The notes: generated by a model from the letters alone, not told the origin. A stretch of DNA of 64,000 nt from Symbiodinium kawagutii (GCA_009767595.1 VSDK01013158.1:181216-245215), one strand, 5' to 3'. Shown: positions 53,092 through 63,752, counted from the first letter of the stretch. Numbers and translations: made by a program.

Positions 53092-53619
53092 CTGGCAATC
53101 TTAAGAATTTCTTTTTGAATTTGTTCTGTGATTCCTTGCAATGTCCTGAAATCATCAGAGTTACAATTCAGCAATTCTGAGGTGGTGAAGTCCATCTTCT
53201 ACATGATGTTTGGAATTTGGCTGGACAACGAAGACGCCGAGACTCTCGTTGGATGGCGAGACCATGCAGTGTGACCAATTTGCACCAATTGGAATTGGAC
53301 AGAGAATGATCGATTCAGATGGGACATAGCTTCTATTTGCCTACTGAACACTTCTTTGATCAATCCTCGCTTTGAAATGCTGGATGGCCGCCGTGAATGA
53401 GGTACTTTGTGCTTCCCAGACTTGTCCACAGATTTTTGTTCAACTTTCTTCTGCGCAGAGTCCAACGTTTGAGAGTCAATACAGCGCCTCACATGCAGGA
53501 TGATGTAGGATGCAGGCAGCAGGCACAAGTTTGACCATCATTTCACCAATCTAGGCTGCAAAAGTGCAATTCATTCTCCTTTGAATTGACCTTGATTGTG
53601 ATGGGTTGAGCTTGACGCC

Positions 53620-53820
53620 ATTGTGCATTTACGACTCAAGCCACATGTTCTGGAGACTAAGGTCCGCTTGATCGAGAAGCACGGTCTTGAATCCTTCATC
53701 ACGGATATGAATTCCAAGTTGCCAGAGAAGTATAGAAGGAGACTCGTTCCTGGCTTTGAAGACATTTCCATACCTTTCCTGTCTATTGGAAGCCCTGTGC
53801 ACACTGACCTGCATCTGTTA
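53620..53820 (+). CDS. Exon-like segment upstream of the P450-like exons
   Basis: The frame HLRLKPHVLETKVRLIEKHG, then LESFITDMNSKLPEKYRRRL and VPGFEDISIPFLSIGSP, is clearly protein-like. Strand and position make it a candidate for the N-terminal part of the gene whose C-terminal exons are P450-like. The sequence itself is not diagnostic. A further open stretch at 54274-54567 (EKMLEAYKSNPVTYVKDRF) may also belong, but three frames are open there. Confidence 0.4.
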
Positions 53821-54638
53821 GGACGCCAGCAGTGAAACTGTGCGACGAAATTATGCAGCTTGTTCTGAAGAGACTGCTGGTGGCAACTTGTTGTTTCTTA
53901 AGATGATGGTACCAAACTAGTTCCTTTCTTTGCGAAGGACCATTTGTGTTGCTTTTGTGGTGTACCATGGTTTTTGAAAATACGTAGATGTATTGAAGCA
54001 GCAGAAGATTCACGACGGAGGTTTGCCGTGGGCTTCGCTGGTATTGGGGGAACATCTGCCTGCTGCGAGACAGTTGGGGCCTTCCTTCAGTGTGACTCGC
54101 AGCAAGTTGGAGGGTGAGGGTTTGGCATGGCAAGCGGCAAGCTGCCTACTGAAAAAGATAGCTTTGCTCTGCTTTGCTCTTGTCCTTGGCAGCAAAATGA
54201 ACAGCTGGAAACAACTGGAGTAGCATATTTGATACCAATCATTGCTATTCATGTCATTCCTTGACCTAGAGGTTTGGCTAGTGTCTCGTTGCGAATGTGC
54301 GCGGCAGCTGACAAGGCAAAATTCCTGAAGAAGCCAGCGCACACCTCATCAGCTTTGCGAAGAACCTTGACAGAACAACTTGGCTCAGATTTTCACTCGC
54401 GTCCCTGTGGGTGCAGACTGATTTCAATCGAGCCACCTTGGATCCGCAGGTATCCAACCAGCGAGAAAATGCTCGAAGCGTACAAGAGCAATCCTGTTAC
54501 GTACGTCAAGGACAGGTTTTGTTTTGTACATCAGGAACTGTCCTTCTGCAATTCCAAAAACTGTTGATAGCTGATGGATGCTGATGGCAGTTTATAATGG
54601 ATAATTATAGCTGATTGTAGCTGGTTTGTTTACAGCTT

Positions 54639-54672
54639 GGAGAGCCCACATCCTTGAAGGATGCAAGTTCCA
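54639..54672 (+). CDS. P450-like exon before the K-helix
   Basis: The frame WRAHILEGCKFQ lies just after a TTTACAG acceptor. It joins in frame to the exon at 54723 if the 50-bp segment 54673-54722 is removed. CAG is present at both ends of that segment, so the exact cut is ambiguous (GTAAGT start with CA end, or TA start with AG end). The join gives a normal P450 K-helix approach. Confidence 0.4.
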
Positions 54673-54722
54673 GTAAGTGATTGGGCTTGGCACGACATGG
54701 TAGCATGGTCCGCGGTCAACAG

Positions 54723-54782
54723 GAGGCTTTGCGCATCGATCCTCCTGTGACAAGTTGCACCAATGTTTCGAAGGAAGCGAGG
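54723..54782 (+). CDS. P450-like exon with ExxR motif
   Basis: The frame EALRIDPPVTSCTNVSKEAR begins after CAACAG|G and ends at AGG|GTTTCT in phase 0. EALR followed by Asp-Pro-Pro is the K-helix ExxR motif of cytochromes P450, whose Glu and Arg hold the haem-pocket core. It continues in phase to the next exon at 54913. Confidence 0.55.
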
Positions 54783-54912
54783 GTTTCTGCCTTATTCTGC
54801 AAGCTGTTCACCTGAAAAAGGAGCTTCCCAAATGATGAAGCGATTTGATGGTTGGACTTGGTTGGACTTGGCCGGACTTGGCCGTATTCATTGGGTGTAC
54901 AACCGATCTGAG

Positions 54913-55046
54913 GTCATCAAGTTCAAGGGCAGAGACTATTCGTTGCCTGAGAACACTTTGAATCAGTACACGCTCTCGATGGCGAATCGAGATCCAAGCG
55001 TCTTCTCAGAGCCTGATGTTTTCGATCCTACTCGGAAGGACTGGCA
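54913..55046 (+). CDS. P450-like exon with PERF-type region
   Basis: After CTGAG|G the frame reads VIKFKGRDYSLPENTLNQYT, then LSMANRDPSVFSEPDVFDPT and RKDW. The 'Asn-Arg-Asp-Pro-x-Val-Phe-x-x-Pro-Asp-x-Phe-Asp-Pro-x-Arg' run is the P450 meander/PERF signature. Donor GGCA|GTGAGA in phase 2. This is the strongest evidence for the family call. Confidence 0.6.
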
Positions 55047-55355
55047 GTGAGAGGTTTGGATGTTTTGGTTCCGCTGGCGAACCAGGCTTCACCACATCCG
55101 ACATAGCGGTTCCATGCCCCAGATCTTTGGCACCAGGAGTTGGATATGGCTTTGACATGGAACGGTGCCTTCGGAACTGTGGATGACGCTGCTTGAACTG
55201 AGCTGCGGGTGGTGATCACTTGATGTGAAACTAAGATGAGGCATGGGTAAAATATGGTAAAATCAACAGAGGTCAACGAAGCTACCAGCACCAGCCATCC
55301 AAGGATAAGATTTATCCTCGGATCTGTCCTGGAAGACATTTGTCTTTGGATGTAG

Positions 55356-55491
55356 CGCTTGCCATCGTGTGCCTGGGCAGATTGCCAAGGCGGTTGCAAA
55401 TGTGATGCTGGTCACATCACGACTTAGAATCTCCCAAGTTGGCGAACATGTGAAGGATTTTTATCAAAGGCAAGCTGGGTCAAGCAGTTGA
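55356..55491 (+). CDS. P450-like terminal exon, haem-ligand Cys apparently replaced
   Basis: After GGATGTAG the phase-2 frame reads ACHRVPGQIAKAVANVMLVT then SRLRISQVGEHVKDFYQRQ and stops at 55491. 'H-R-V-P-G-x-x-I-A' resembles the P450 Cys-loop (RxCxG followed by xxA), but Val stands where the haem-ligating Cys is expected. The end of the frame runs into dispersed repeat family 2. This may be a pseudogene 3' end, or the true Cys exon may be another segment. Confidence 0.35.
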
Positions 55492-55552
55492 CTATCATTT
55501 TTTTTGGATAATAACCAACAGTAGGGGAAACATGATAGGTTTTGACCCCACA
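55471..55552. repeat. Dispersed repeat family 2 copy
   Basis: CTGGGTCAAGCAGTTGACTA, then GGATAATAACCAACAGTAGG, then GGAAACATGATAGGTTTTGA match the copies at 15.1 and 23.1 kb. Confidence 0.65.
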
Positions 55553-55555
55553 CTA

Positions 55556-56029
55556 TCAGACATTGAAACGTTGCGCGAATTGACATGCACTTTGTCCTAT
55601 CTTCGTGATCGTTCCACTGAGGGGACATGTGACCGGGCACGAGGACGGGGACACCTCCATCTGATCCTCCCATGAGCTCAACGAGTGAATTCGTCTGAAC
55701 TTTTTGAGTTTCAGAATTTTTGTTTCAGAAGTTGCATTGACGCCATGCAACTCGCTGCCTGGGAAGCGCAGTGAAATCTGTGGAGCCTTCCCTTTTTGCA
55801 CTCCTTGCATTGCCAGGGCCTGGCCAGGGGCTGGCCAGGGTCTGGCCAGGACTCTAGCTGTAGCGGTTTTAAATGCTGTCACTGAGGGTTGCAACAGAGC
55901 CTCGTGGATCAAAGAAGCAGACAGCGAGGGACATTGCGAGTGCAGCTCACCTCGTTGGCCCTGAAGTACGGGCGTCAGCTGCCTAGTGTTGCTGGACAAA
56001 CGAACCGCCCAGTGTGACATCCGAAGCAT
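55556..56029 (-). CDS. Minus-strand open frame of 157 codons, doubtful
   Basis: One of the longer minus-strand frames outside the retroelement. It includes SLIHEALLQPSVTAFKTATA and later LKKFRRIHSLSSWEDQMEV. A tandem CTGGCCAGGG repeat (55810-55850) lies inside it, and a plus-strand frame of 86 codons overlaps. No family recognised. Either a retained exon or chance. Confidence 0.2.
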   Translation of the reverse strand: MLRMSHWAVRLSSNTRQLTPVLQGQRGELHSQCPSLSASLIHEALLQPSVTAFKTATARVLARPWPAPGQALAMQGVQKGKAPQISLRFPGSELHGVNATSETKILKLKKFRRIHSLSSWEDQMEVSPSSCPVTCPLSGTITKIGQSACQFAQRFNV

Positions 56030-56756
56030 TCAACGGCAATACAGAAGGAGACAGCGAGACAGAACGCGAGAGAGAGAGAGAAAACGCGAGAGATACACAA
56101 AAAGAGAGGCACAGTTACACAGTTAGTCGATATCTTTGGGGATCTTTGTGGTGGTAGAGTTTGTGGACAGATTTGATGACTGCAACCCTCGACCAATATC
56201 AACCAATCACAATGATCGAGAGCCAACGAGGTCAAAGACCAAGGAACACGCTGTTTGCAAGAACCGCTGCCAAGATCCTGTGTGGCTTGTCGCTGGGTTG
56301 AGAGGACCGCCAGGAAAACGTATGTGCTAAAAGAAACAGCACAAAAACTATTACTTTTCAGCTACAACGGAGAAACTTGATGGAACTTGTGCCTAGGCTC
56401 CATGATATCTCACAGAGTCGGAGAAGTCCAACAGCGTTCCCTGTTTGTTTCTACATGGTTGTCCACCACAGGCATTTGCCGCATCAGCTCAGTGATAGTG
56501 TCCCAAGGTCCTGGGCAGTGAGCTCACTGAGATTCTGGCAATTTCAGGCACTGGGGAGCTGGGAAACTGGTTGAGTTGTGCAGGTGGCATGGGGAATTGA
56601 CGATGAAGCGTTGCTTACGAACCTCTTTAATGTATTTTAAAGTTGTCGTCAGCCAATGTGTGGGCACTGTTGTGACCTATTTTGCCAGAAAAGAAGGTGG
56701 CCAGGTATAGGAAAGTCGAAGATTTTCACGGCGCACTGTGCAAAGTGTCGTGTGTG

Positions 56757-56766
56757 TTGGCTCAAG
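56757..56766 (+). promoter_or_regulatory. Relict spliced-leader end and likely trans-splice acceptor, unit 1
   Basis: TTGGCTCAAG equals the last 10 nt of the dinoflagellate spliced leader and ends in AG, 62 bp before the start codon. It is at the same place in units 2 (60263-60272) and 3 (63753-63762). Confidence 0.55.
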
Positions 56767-56828
56767 CTGTGAGTTCATTTCTGCCAGAAACCCACAGATA
56801 GATTGAGGATCGGGTCGGATTCATTGCT

Positions 56829-56974
56829 ATGCCAAGCTACTGGAAGAGTCGCAGCTCAAAGCTTTCCAAAGCTCCGGCCTGTATTGTCCTGAGCTTTGTG
56901 GTGCTTTGCAGCGTCTCGTGGGCGGACACTTCGTTTGTGACTTCATACCGCGCAAGCGAGATTCCACATTCGAG
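56829..56974 (+). CDS. Tandem-array gene copy 1, exon 1
   Basis: The ATG opens MPSYWKSRSSKLSKAPACIV then LSFVVLCSVSWADTSFVTSY and RASEIPHS, ending at TTCGAG|GTGCAC in phase 2. Basic residues before a hydrophobic stretch (about 16-31) that ends in Ser-Trp-Ala make a typical signal peptide, followed by a Ser/Thr/Arg-rich region. This is compatible with the bipartite presequences of dinoflagellate plastid proteins. Unspliced, the frame would stop after 57 codons. Splicing to 57850 gives an in-frame 270-residue protein. All three array copies keep the exon length of 146 bp. Confidence 0.65.
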
Positions 56975-57512
56975 GTGCACACTGGCGAAAGATATTGTTT
57001 GACCGTGCTTTCACACACAGACGTTTCAACAATGTCATTGATTTTGTATGATTTTGTGGCAATTCCACTAAGAACACATTATCACCGGGTCGTGACGATT
57101 ATATGATGAATGCTGTCACGGTGTGATTTGTTGTTATTTGGTTTTTGTGATGCAGAGTCTTCAAGGCCAATGGTGTCACTTTGTTGCACTTGTTTCCGGG
57201 ATTTGTCATTCCTCTGAGAAAAGCTTGAAAGATTGCATTGTATCCACATCCTCTAGTGATTGGACATCTATTTATATATTAGACTTTTGACTTGTAGATG
57301 TTTGCAGTTGACCGAGATTGCTAGTTGATGCCAGTTGTTCATGTTCAGAGATATGCCATTGCCAAAGCCACAGAGAATGGGCTTTGAAATGCTTTGAACT
57401 GCCTTTTTGCTTGTTCTGGGCGGTTCTACTTGTGCTCGTTGTGATGCTTCCTGTTGTTGTTCTTATATGTTCTGGTTGTTGCTTTGTTTCTGCTACTGGT
57501 TTGTCCTACTAA

Positions 57513-57537
57513 TGCTGATGCTGCTGCTGCTGCTGCT
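57513..57537. repeat. CTG microsatellite in intron, copy 1
   Basis: About seven CTG units lie in the intron 56975-57849 (875 bp). The same site in copy 2 is a longer TTG/CTG array (60942-61019), showing length change between array units. Confidence 0.85.
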
Positions 57538-57849
57538 CACTGGTTTGGTGCGGCTGCCTCTGCTGGCTTACTAGTTGGCTGGTTTTCTTGCGTGCTGTCT
57601 TTCTTGCACTTGTCACATCTTTGTACTCAGATAGACGTCCTCGCAATGTGTTTTGATCTTTTTCTGTGACACAATCAGATGGCTGTGACTTCCGTGCCCG
57701 ACCGTACGTACACATTGTATAAATATATATATATATAAGTAGAGTTGAATGGTGTGCTGGTTTACGATTTGATTTGGTTTGATCCTAAGAAGATAAGTAG
57801 TACTACAGTAGTACATTCATTCTGTGATCCATTTGTATCCTTTATGCAG

Positions 57850-58516
57850 GTGCGTCATGATGGCAAAGAAGCACAAGTCGAGACCGAGAAACTCGAACAA
57901 GGGCCCCGTCTTTGTGGACGCCCCGGAGATGCAGAAGGTGAAATGGTCCACGGCCAAATCACCAAGTCCCAACAGCAGTCCAGACTTTGGGGAGAGCAAG
58001 GTGCCCACAACAAGGGCCGCAACTCGAATGGCGGCCAGGGCAGCCAGGAGGTCCAAAGCGACCCGCTCCAAATCTCCATCAGGCAAAGGATTTGTGCAAA
58101 CTGAAGCAAAAACTGCAAAGAAGAAGGTTGCAGAACGGAAGAAAGCTGCACCTGAGGCACCACAAGCTGAGGAAGCCGTTCAAGTTGTGGATGCTGAATC
58201 GGAAGAAGAGCGGCAATTCCGGGAACGGTATCTTTCGGCAGAGAAAGAGACCGAACCGGAGTGGAAGCAGCAGATGGATGCTGCAAAGACGAAGGAGGAC
58301 CGGTTCAGGGTCGGTTTACAAGTTGGTGATTTCAAGACAAGTTACGGAATTCTGGCCGAAGAGTTGATTGGCAGCTTTGCAGATGGTGACAAAGAGAGAC
58401 TGGATGAATTCCTGACAAAGGCTGGAGTTGCTTCATGGCAGCTGGCTCTGATTCAACTCGTGGTCATCGGAGTGCCCCTTGCAGGGATCACGTATGGCCT
58501 GGGCCTTCGGAAGTAG
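57850..58516 (+). CDS. Tandem-array gene copy 1, exon 2
   Basis: The acceptor TTTATGCAG|G continues the codon left by exon 1, then Cys-Val-Met-Met-Ala. If exon 1 were not used, translation could start at the double ATG at 57857, giving 219 residues. The protein has a very basic N-terminal half (RAATRMAARAARRSKATRSK), an Ala/Glu-rich middle, a charged region FRVGLQVGDFKTSYGILAEE, and a single C-terminal membrane segment, ASWQLALIQLVVIGVPLAG, followed by a short tail ending Arg-Lys. No catalytic motif. It would be anchored by its C-terminus. The family is not recognised. Confidence 0.75.
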
Positions 58517-58812
58517 AGAGTTTCAAAGGTTCACTCTGCAGTGGCAAATGAACGCTGCAGCGAAGTGTGAGAATTCAATCATTGCCGCCCAATCGATTCT
58601 TGAAAGTGTTGCAGTGGTCAAAGGAACCAGCTGCATCCACTGAGTGCAGCTAAGCCAAAATTGCTTGTGATGCACACAGTGACGTGCCGCATTGACAAAA
58701 TGTATGTTTGTTTGCAGCGTGCGCCGTGTGGGACCAAGCGATATCAAAGCAGCCGCGGTCTCCTGTGTTAGCTGCCCTCCCTGAAGATGGTGATTCAGGC
58801 CCAGAGGCTTCC

Positions 58813-58892
58813 GCGGTTTCCACTTGAGCATGCTCGCTTGCGTCCGGCCCCCAAGTGCTTGAGCATGCTTTAGCAAGTGCTGGAAACCGTGA
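58813..58892. other. Imperfect hairpin downstream of copy 1
   Basis: CGGTTTCCACTTG is answered by CAAGTGCTGGAAACCG 60 bp later. TTGAGCATGCT is also duplicated inside. The structure is kept in unit 2 at 62291-62368 with changes in the loop side, so it may be a 3' processing or export signal. Function is inferred only from position and conservation. Confidence 0.4.
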
Positions 58893-58957
58893 TTTGAGGT
58901 CGAGATAGGTGAAACATGGAGTGTTGTGAATGCAGAATCATATTAACTTGCAATGCA

Positions 58958-59220
58958 CAGAGAGAGAGAGAGAGAGAGAGAAAGATAAAATAAAGATAGA
59001 GAGAGAGGGAGAGAGCAACAGAGGGAGAGAAAGATGTAAAGAGATAAAGAATTGGAGAGATAAAGTGATAGAGAGAGAGAGAGACAAAGAGCTACAGAGA
59101 TAAAGAGATGAAGACCATGAAAGACAGAGAAAGACTGAGAAAGAGAGAGAGAGCGCGCGCGAGAGAGAGAGAGAGAGAGCGAGACGGAGAGAGTGAGAGA
59201 GAGAGAGAGACAGAGAGCAG
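58958..59220. repeat. GA-rich spacer, unit 1
   Basis: GAGAGA runs are broken by AAAGATAAA and GACAGAGA variants. Leu/Ser-rich frames on the minus strand across it are artefacts. It separates unit 1 from unit 2. Confidence 0.9.
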
Positions 59221-60262
59221 TCCGGATATCTTCGCGGATTCCTGACACATTTGACCTCTTCCTGTGAAGAATTTCTGGACGATTTGAAGGACAAACCAGT
59301 GCCTGGAAACCAGAAAGTTTTGCTGCGGTTTTCCCTGGGTTTTTCCCCGCCTGCCAGGTGATGGTTGTTAGATTTAGGTCAGTTGCCGCCTTCTTCTCGG
59401 CCTCCTCTCCTCCTCGCCTCCTCAACGCCAAAAGCGATGCCAGAAAGAATGTCAAAAGCTATGCCAGATAGACCTGTGTCAGATTTGCATGTAATGGTGG
59501 GGATCACACGAAGTAAAGTAATTTTGATGGGTAGTTTCTATTCTGTGCTGGTCTGCTTGGAATGGAATGGTTGCAAGGAAATTTGCCGAAGCAGCTGACC
59601 GAGCCGCAGCACGAGAGCCACAGAGTGATTTTCCCAGCTGCAACACATACTGCTGCAGCTACCAGATTCCATAGATAGCCTTGATGCTTCTACCCCCCAA
59701 CCAATATCAACCAATCACCATCCAATCACCTTTATCCAGTATCATGAAGCACGCGGTGTTGACTGCCTTGCGCCAAGATCCCTTGGTGGCTTTAATGGGC
59801 TGCTGGGTACTGGGTTGAGAAGACAAGCCACCAGGAAAACATCTTTGCTAGAAGAGTGACAAAAGAAACAGCGGAGGGAACTACCGACTGCCTACCAATG
59901 CTCCATGATATCTCAAAGATCAGCCAAAATAGTCTGAGAAGTCCTTGCCTTCCCGGTTTGTCTCACGTCACAAGGTGTATCAAAGACATCCCTCAGCTGC
60001 GTGACATCCCAAGGTCCTGAACAGTGAGCTCACTGAGATTCTGGCGGTTTCAGGCACTGGGAAGCTGGGAAACTGGTTGAGTTGTGCAGGTGGCATGAGG
60101 AATTGACGATGAAGCGTTGCTTACGAACCTCTTTAATGTGTTTTCGAGTTGTTGTCAGCCAATGTGGGCACTTTTGTGACCTATTTTCCCAGAAAAGAAG
60201 GTGGCCAGGTATAGAAAAGTCGAAGATTTTCACGGCGCACTGTGCAAAGTGTCATGTGTGTG

Positions 60263-60272
60263 TTGGCTCAAG
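60263..60272 (+). promoter_or_regulatory. Relict spliced-leader end, unit 2
   Basis: TTGGCTCAAG again lies exactly 62 bp before the start codon at 60335. Confidence 0.55.
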
Positions 60273-60334
60273 CTGTGAGTTCATTTCTGCCAGAAACCCA
60301 CAGATAGATTGAGGATCGCGTCGGATTCATTGCT

Positions 60335-60480
60335 ATGCCAAGCTACTGGAAGAGTCGCAGCTCAAAGCTTTCCAAAGCTCCGGCTTGTATTGTCCTGAGC
60401 TTTGTGGTGCTTTGCTGCGTGGGTTGGGCGGACACTTCGTTTGTGACTTCATACCGCGCAAGCGAGATTCCACATTCGAG
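60335..60480 (+). CDS. Tandem-array gene copy 2, exon 1
   Basis: Same 146-bp exon as copy 1. Differences include Ser to Cys and Ser to Gly near the end of the signal-like segment (LCCVGWA). It ends at TTCGAG|GTGCGC. The intron 60481-61323 is 843 bp, 32 bp shorter than in copy 1 despite its larger microsatellite. Confidence 0.65.
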
Positions 60481-60941
60481 GTGCGCACTGGCGAAAGATA
60501 TTGTTTGACCGTGCTTTCAAACACAGACGTTTTAACAATGTCGTCGATTTTGTATGATTTTGTGGCAATTCCACTAAGAACACGTTGTCACCGGGTCATG
60601 ACGATTATATGATGAATGCTGTCACGGTGTGATTCGGTGTTGTTTGGTTTTTGTGATGCAGACTCCTTAAGGCCAATGATGTCACTTTGTTGCGCTTGTT
60701 TCCTGGATTTGTCATTCCTCTGAGAAAAGCTTGAAAGATTGCATTGTATGCACATCCTCTAGTGATTGGACATCTAATTATATATTAGACTTTTGACTTG
60801 TAGATGTTTGCAGTTGACCGAGATTACTAGTTGATGCTAGTTGTTCATTTGTCATATGCCATTGCCAAAGTCAAACACAATTGGCTTGGAACTGCCTTTA
60901 CGTTTGTTCTGGGCGGTTCTGCTTGTGCTCGTGTGATCCTT

Positions 60942-60945
60942 CTGC

Positions 60946-60978
<33 letters not shown>

Positions 60979-60979
60979 C

Positions 60980-61019
<40 letters not shown>
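60942..61019. repeat. TTG/CTG microsatellite in intron, copy 2
   Basis: A TTG array passes into a CTG array. Poly-Gln, poly-Ser and poly-Leu frames over it are artefacts of an intronic repeat. Confidence 0.9.
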
Positions 61020-61323
61020 ACTGTTTTGGTGCCGCTGCCCTTGCTGGCTTGCTCGTTGGCTTGCTCGTTGGCTTGCTTGCTTGTGTGTTGTCTTCCTTGC
61101 ACATGTCACATCTTTCCTCACATTGTGTTTTGATCTTTTTCCGTGACACAATCAGATGGTTGTGACTTCCGTGCCCGACCGTACGTAGACATGAAATTCA
61201 AGTTGATTTGTTTACTGGCGTACGATTTGATTTGGTTTGATCCTAAGAAGATAAGTAGTACTACAGTAGTACATTCATTCTGTGATCCAAACAAAACCTG
61301 GTCCATTTGTATCCTTTATGCAG

Positions 61324-61990
61324 GTGCGTCATGATGGAAAAGAAGCACAAGTCGAGACCGAGAAACTCGAACAAGGGCCCGGTCTTTGTGGATGGCCCGG
61401 AGATGCAGAAGGTGAAATGGTCCACGGCCAAATCACCAAGTCCCAACAGCAGTCCAGACTTTGGGGAGAGCAAGGTGCCCACAACAAGGGCCGCAACTCG
61501 AATGGCGGCCAGGGCAGCCAGGAGGTCCAAAGCGACCCGCTCCAAATCTCCATCAGGCAAAGGATTTGTGCAAACTGAAGCCAAAACTGCAAAGAAGAAG
61601 GTTGCAGAACGGAAGAAAGCTGCACCTGAGGCACCACAAGCTGAGGAAGCCGTTCAAGTTGTGGATGCTGAATCGGAAGAAGAGCGGCAATTCCGGGAAC
61701 GGTATCTTTCGGCAGAGAAAGAGACCGAACCGGAGTGGAAGCAGCAGATGGATGCTGCAAAGACGAAGGAGGACCGGTTCAGGGTCGGTTTACAAGTTGG
61801 TGATTTCAAGACAAGTTACGGAATTCTGGCCGAAGAGTTGATTGGCAGCTTTGCAGATGGTGACAAAGAGAGACTGGATGAATTCCTGACAAAGGCTGGA
61901 GTTGCTTCATGGCAGCTGGCTCTGATTCAACTCGTGGTGATCGGAGTGCCCCTTGCAGGGATCACGTATGGCCTGGGCCTTTGGAAGTAG
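61324..61990 (+). CDS. Tandem-array gene copy 2, exon 2
   Basis: Same 667-bp exon as copy 1, with about seven base differences by eye. Three change the protein: Ala to Glu after the double Met, Ala to Gly in VDGPEM, and Arg to Trp near the end (GLGLWK). The C-terminal membrane segment is intact. Near identity over exon 2 against divergent introns points to recent duplication, gene conversion or purifying selection. Confidence 0.75.
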
Positions 61991-62433
61991 AGAGTTTCAA
62001 AGGTTCACTCTGCAGTGGCAAATGAACGCTGCAGCGAAGTGTGAGAATTCAATCATTGCCGCCCAATCGATTCTTGAAAGTGTTGCAGTGGTCAAAGGAA
62101 CCAGCTGCATCCACTGAGTGCAGCTAAGCCAAAATTGCTTGTGATGCACACAGTGACATGCCGCATTGACCAGAAAATGTGTTTGTTCGCAGCGTGCGCA
62201 GTGTGGGACCAAGCGATATTAAAGCCGCAGCGGTCTCCTGTGTCGGCTGGTCGCTTCCTGAAGACGGTCATTCAGGCCCAGAGGCTTCTGCGGTTTCCAC
62301 TTGAGCTTTCTCGCTTGCGTCCGGCCGCCAAGTGCTTGAGCATGCTTTAGCAAGTGCTGGAAACCGTGATTTGAGGTCGAGATAGGTGAAACATGGAGTG
62401 TTGTGAATGCAGAATCATATTAACTTGCAATGC

Positions 62434-62435
62434 AC

Positions 62436-62470
<35 letters not shown>

Positions 62471-62905
62471 GTGAAAGATAAAGATAGAGAGAGGAAGAGA
62501 GCAACAGAGGACGAGAGAAAGAATTGAAGAGATAAATTGATAGAGAGAGATAAAGAGACAAAGTTAAAGAGATGAAGACCATGAAAGACAGAGAGAGAAT
62601 GAGAAAGAGAGAGAGAGCGCGAGAGAGAGGGAGAGAGACGGAGAGAGACGGAGAGAGTGAGAGAGAGAGAGTGAAAGATAAAGATAGAGAGAGGAAGAGA
62701 GCAACAGAGGACGAGAGAAAGAATTGAAGAGATAAATTGATAGAGAGAGATAAAGAGACAAAGTTAAAGAGATGAAGACCATGAAAGACAGAGAGATAAT
62801 GAGAAAGAGAGAGCGCGCAAGAGAGAGGGAGAGAGACGGAGAGAGAGAGAGTGAGAGAGAGACGGAGAGAGTGGGAGAGAGAGAGAGAGAGACGGAGAGC
62901 AGTCC
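62434..62905. repeat. GA-rich spacer, unit 2, with 200-bp internal duplication
   Basis: The phrase GTGAAAGATAAAGATAGAGA starts at 62471 and again at 62671, and the following 130 bp are nearly identical in both. This spacer is therefore about 200 bp longer than in unit 1. Confidence 0.9.
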
Positions 62906-63752
62906 GAATACCTTTGTGGACTTCCTGTGAAGAATTTCTGGACGATATGAAGGACAAAACAGTGCCTGGACTGGAAACCAGAAAGTTTTGCTGCAGTTTT
63001 CCCTGTTTTTTTTTGATGGGTAGTTTCTATTCTGTGCTGGTCTGCTTGGAGTGGAATGGTTGCAAGGAAACTTGCTGAAGCAGCTGACCGAGCCGCAGCA
63101 GGGGAGCCACAGAGTGATTTTCCCGGCTGCAACACATACTGCTGCAGCTACCAGATTCCATAGATAGCCTTGATGCTTCTACCCCCCAACCAATATCAAC
63201 CAATCACCATCCAATCACGTTTATCCAGTATCATGAAGCACGCGGTGTTGACTGCCCTGCGCCAAGATCCCTTGGTGGCTTTAATGGGCTGCTGGGTACT
63301 GGGTTGAGAAGACAAGCCGCTAGGAAACCGTATTCGCGAGAAGATGACAGGAGAAACAGCGCAAGGAACTACCGACTGCCTACCAATGCTCCATGATATC
63401 TCAAAGATCAGCCAAAATAGTCTGAGAAGTCCTTGCCTTCCCGGTTTGTCTCACGTCACAAAGTGTTTCAAAGACATCCCTCAGCTGCGTGACATCCCAA
63501 GGTCCTGAACAGTGAGCTCACTGAGATTCTTGCGGTTTCGTGCACTGGGAAGCTGGGAAACTGGTTGAGTTGTGCAGGTGGCATGAGGAATTGACGATGA
63601 AGCGTTGCTTATGAACCTTTTTTTAATGTGTTTTAAAGTTGTCGTCAGCCAATGTGTGGGCACTGTTGTGACGTATTTTCCCAGAAAAGAAGGTGGCCAG
63701 GTATAGGAAAGTCGAAGATTTTCACGGCGCACTGTGCAAAGTGTCATGTGTG

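Noticed and set aside
57857-58516. Single-exon 219-residue gene model for the array protein
   Set aside because: An upstream exon with conserved length, a start codon and a matching phase exists in all copies, so a two-exon model explains more. The short model remains possible if the intron start is used.
58938-59455. Leu/Ser-rich membrane-protein-like frames on the minus strand
   Set aside because: They are readings of GA-rich spacer DNA and recur in unit 2 for the same reason.
60831-61165. Poly-Leu, poly-Ala, poly-Gln and poly-Ser frames
   Set aside because: Translations of the intronic TTG/CTG array of gene copy 2.
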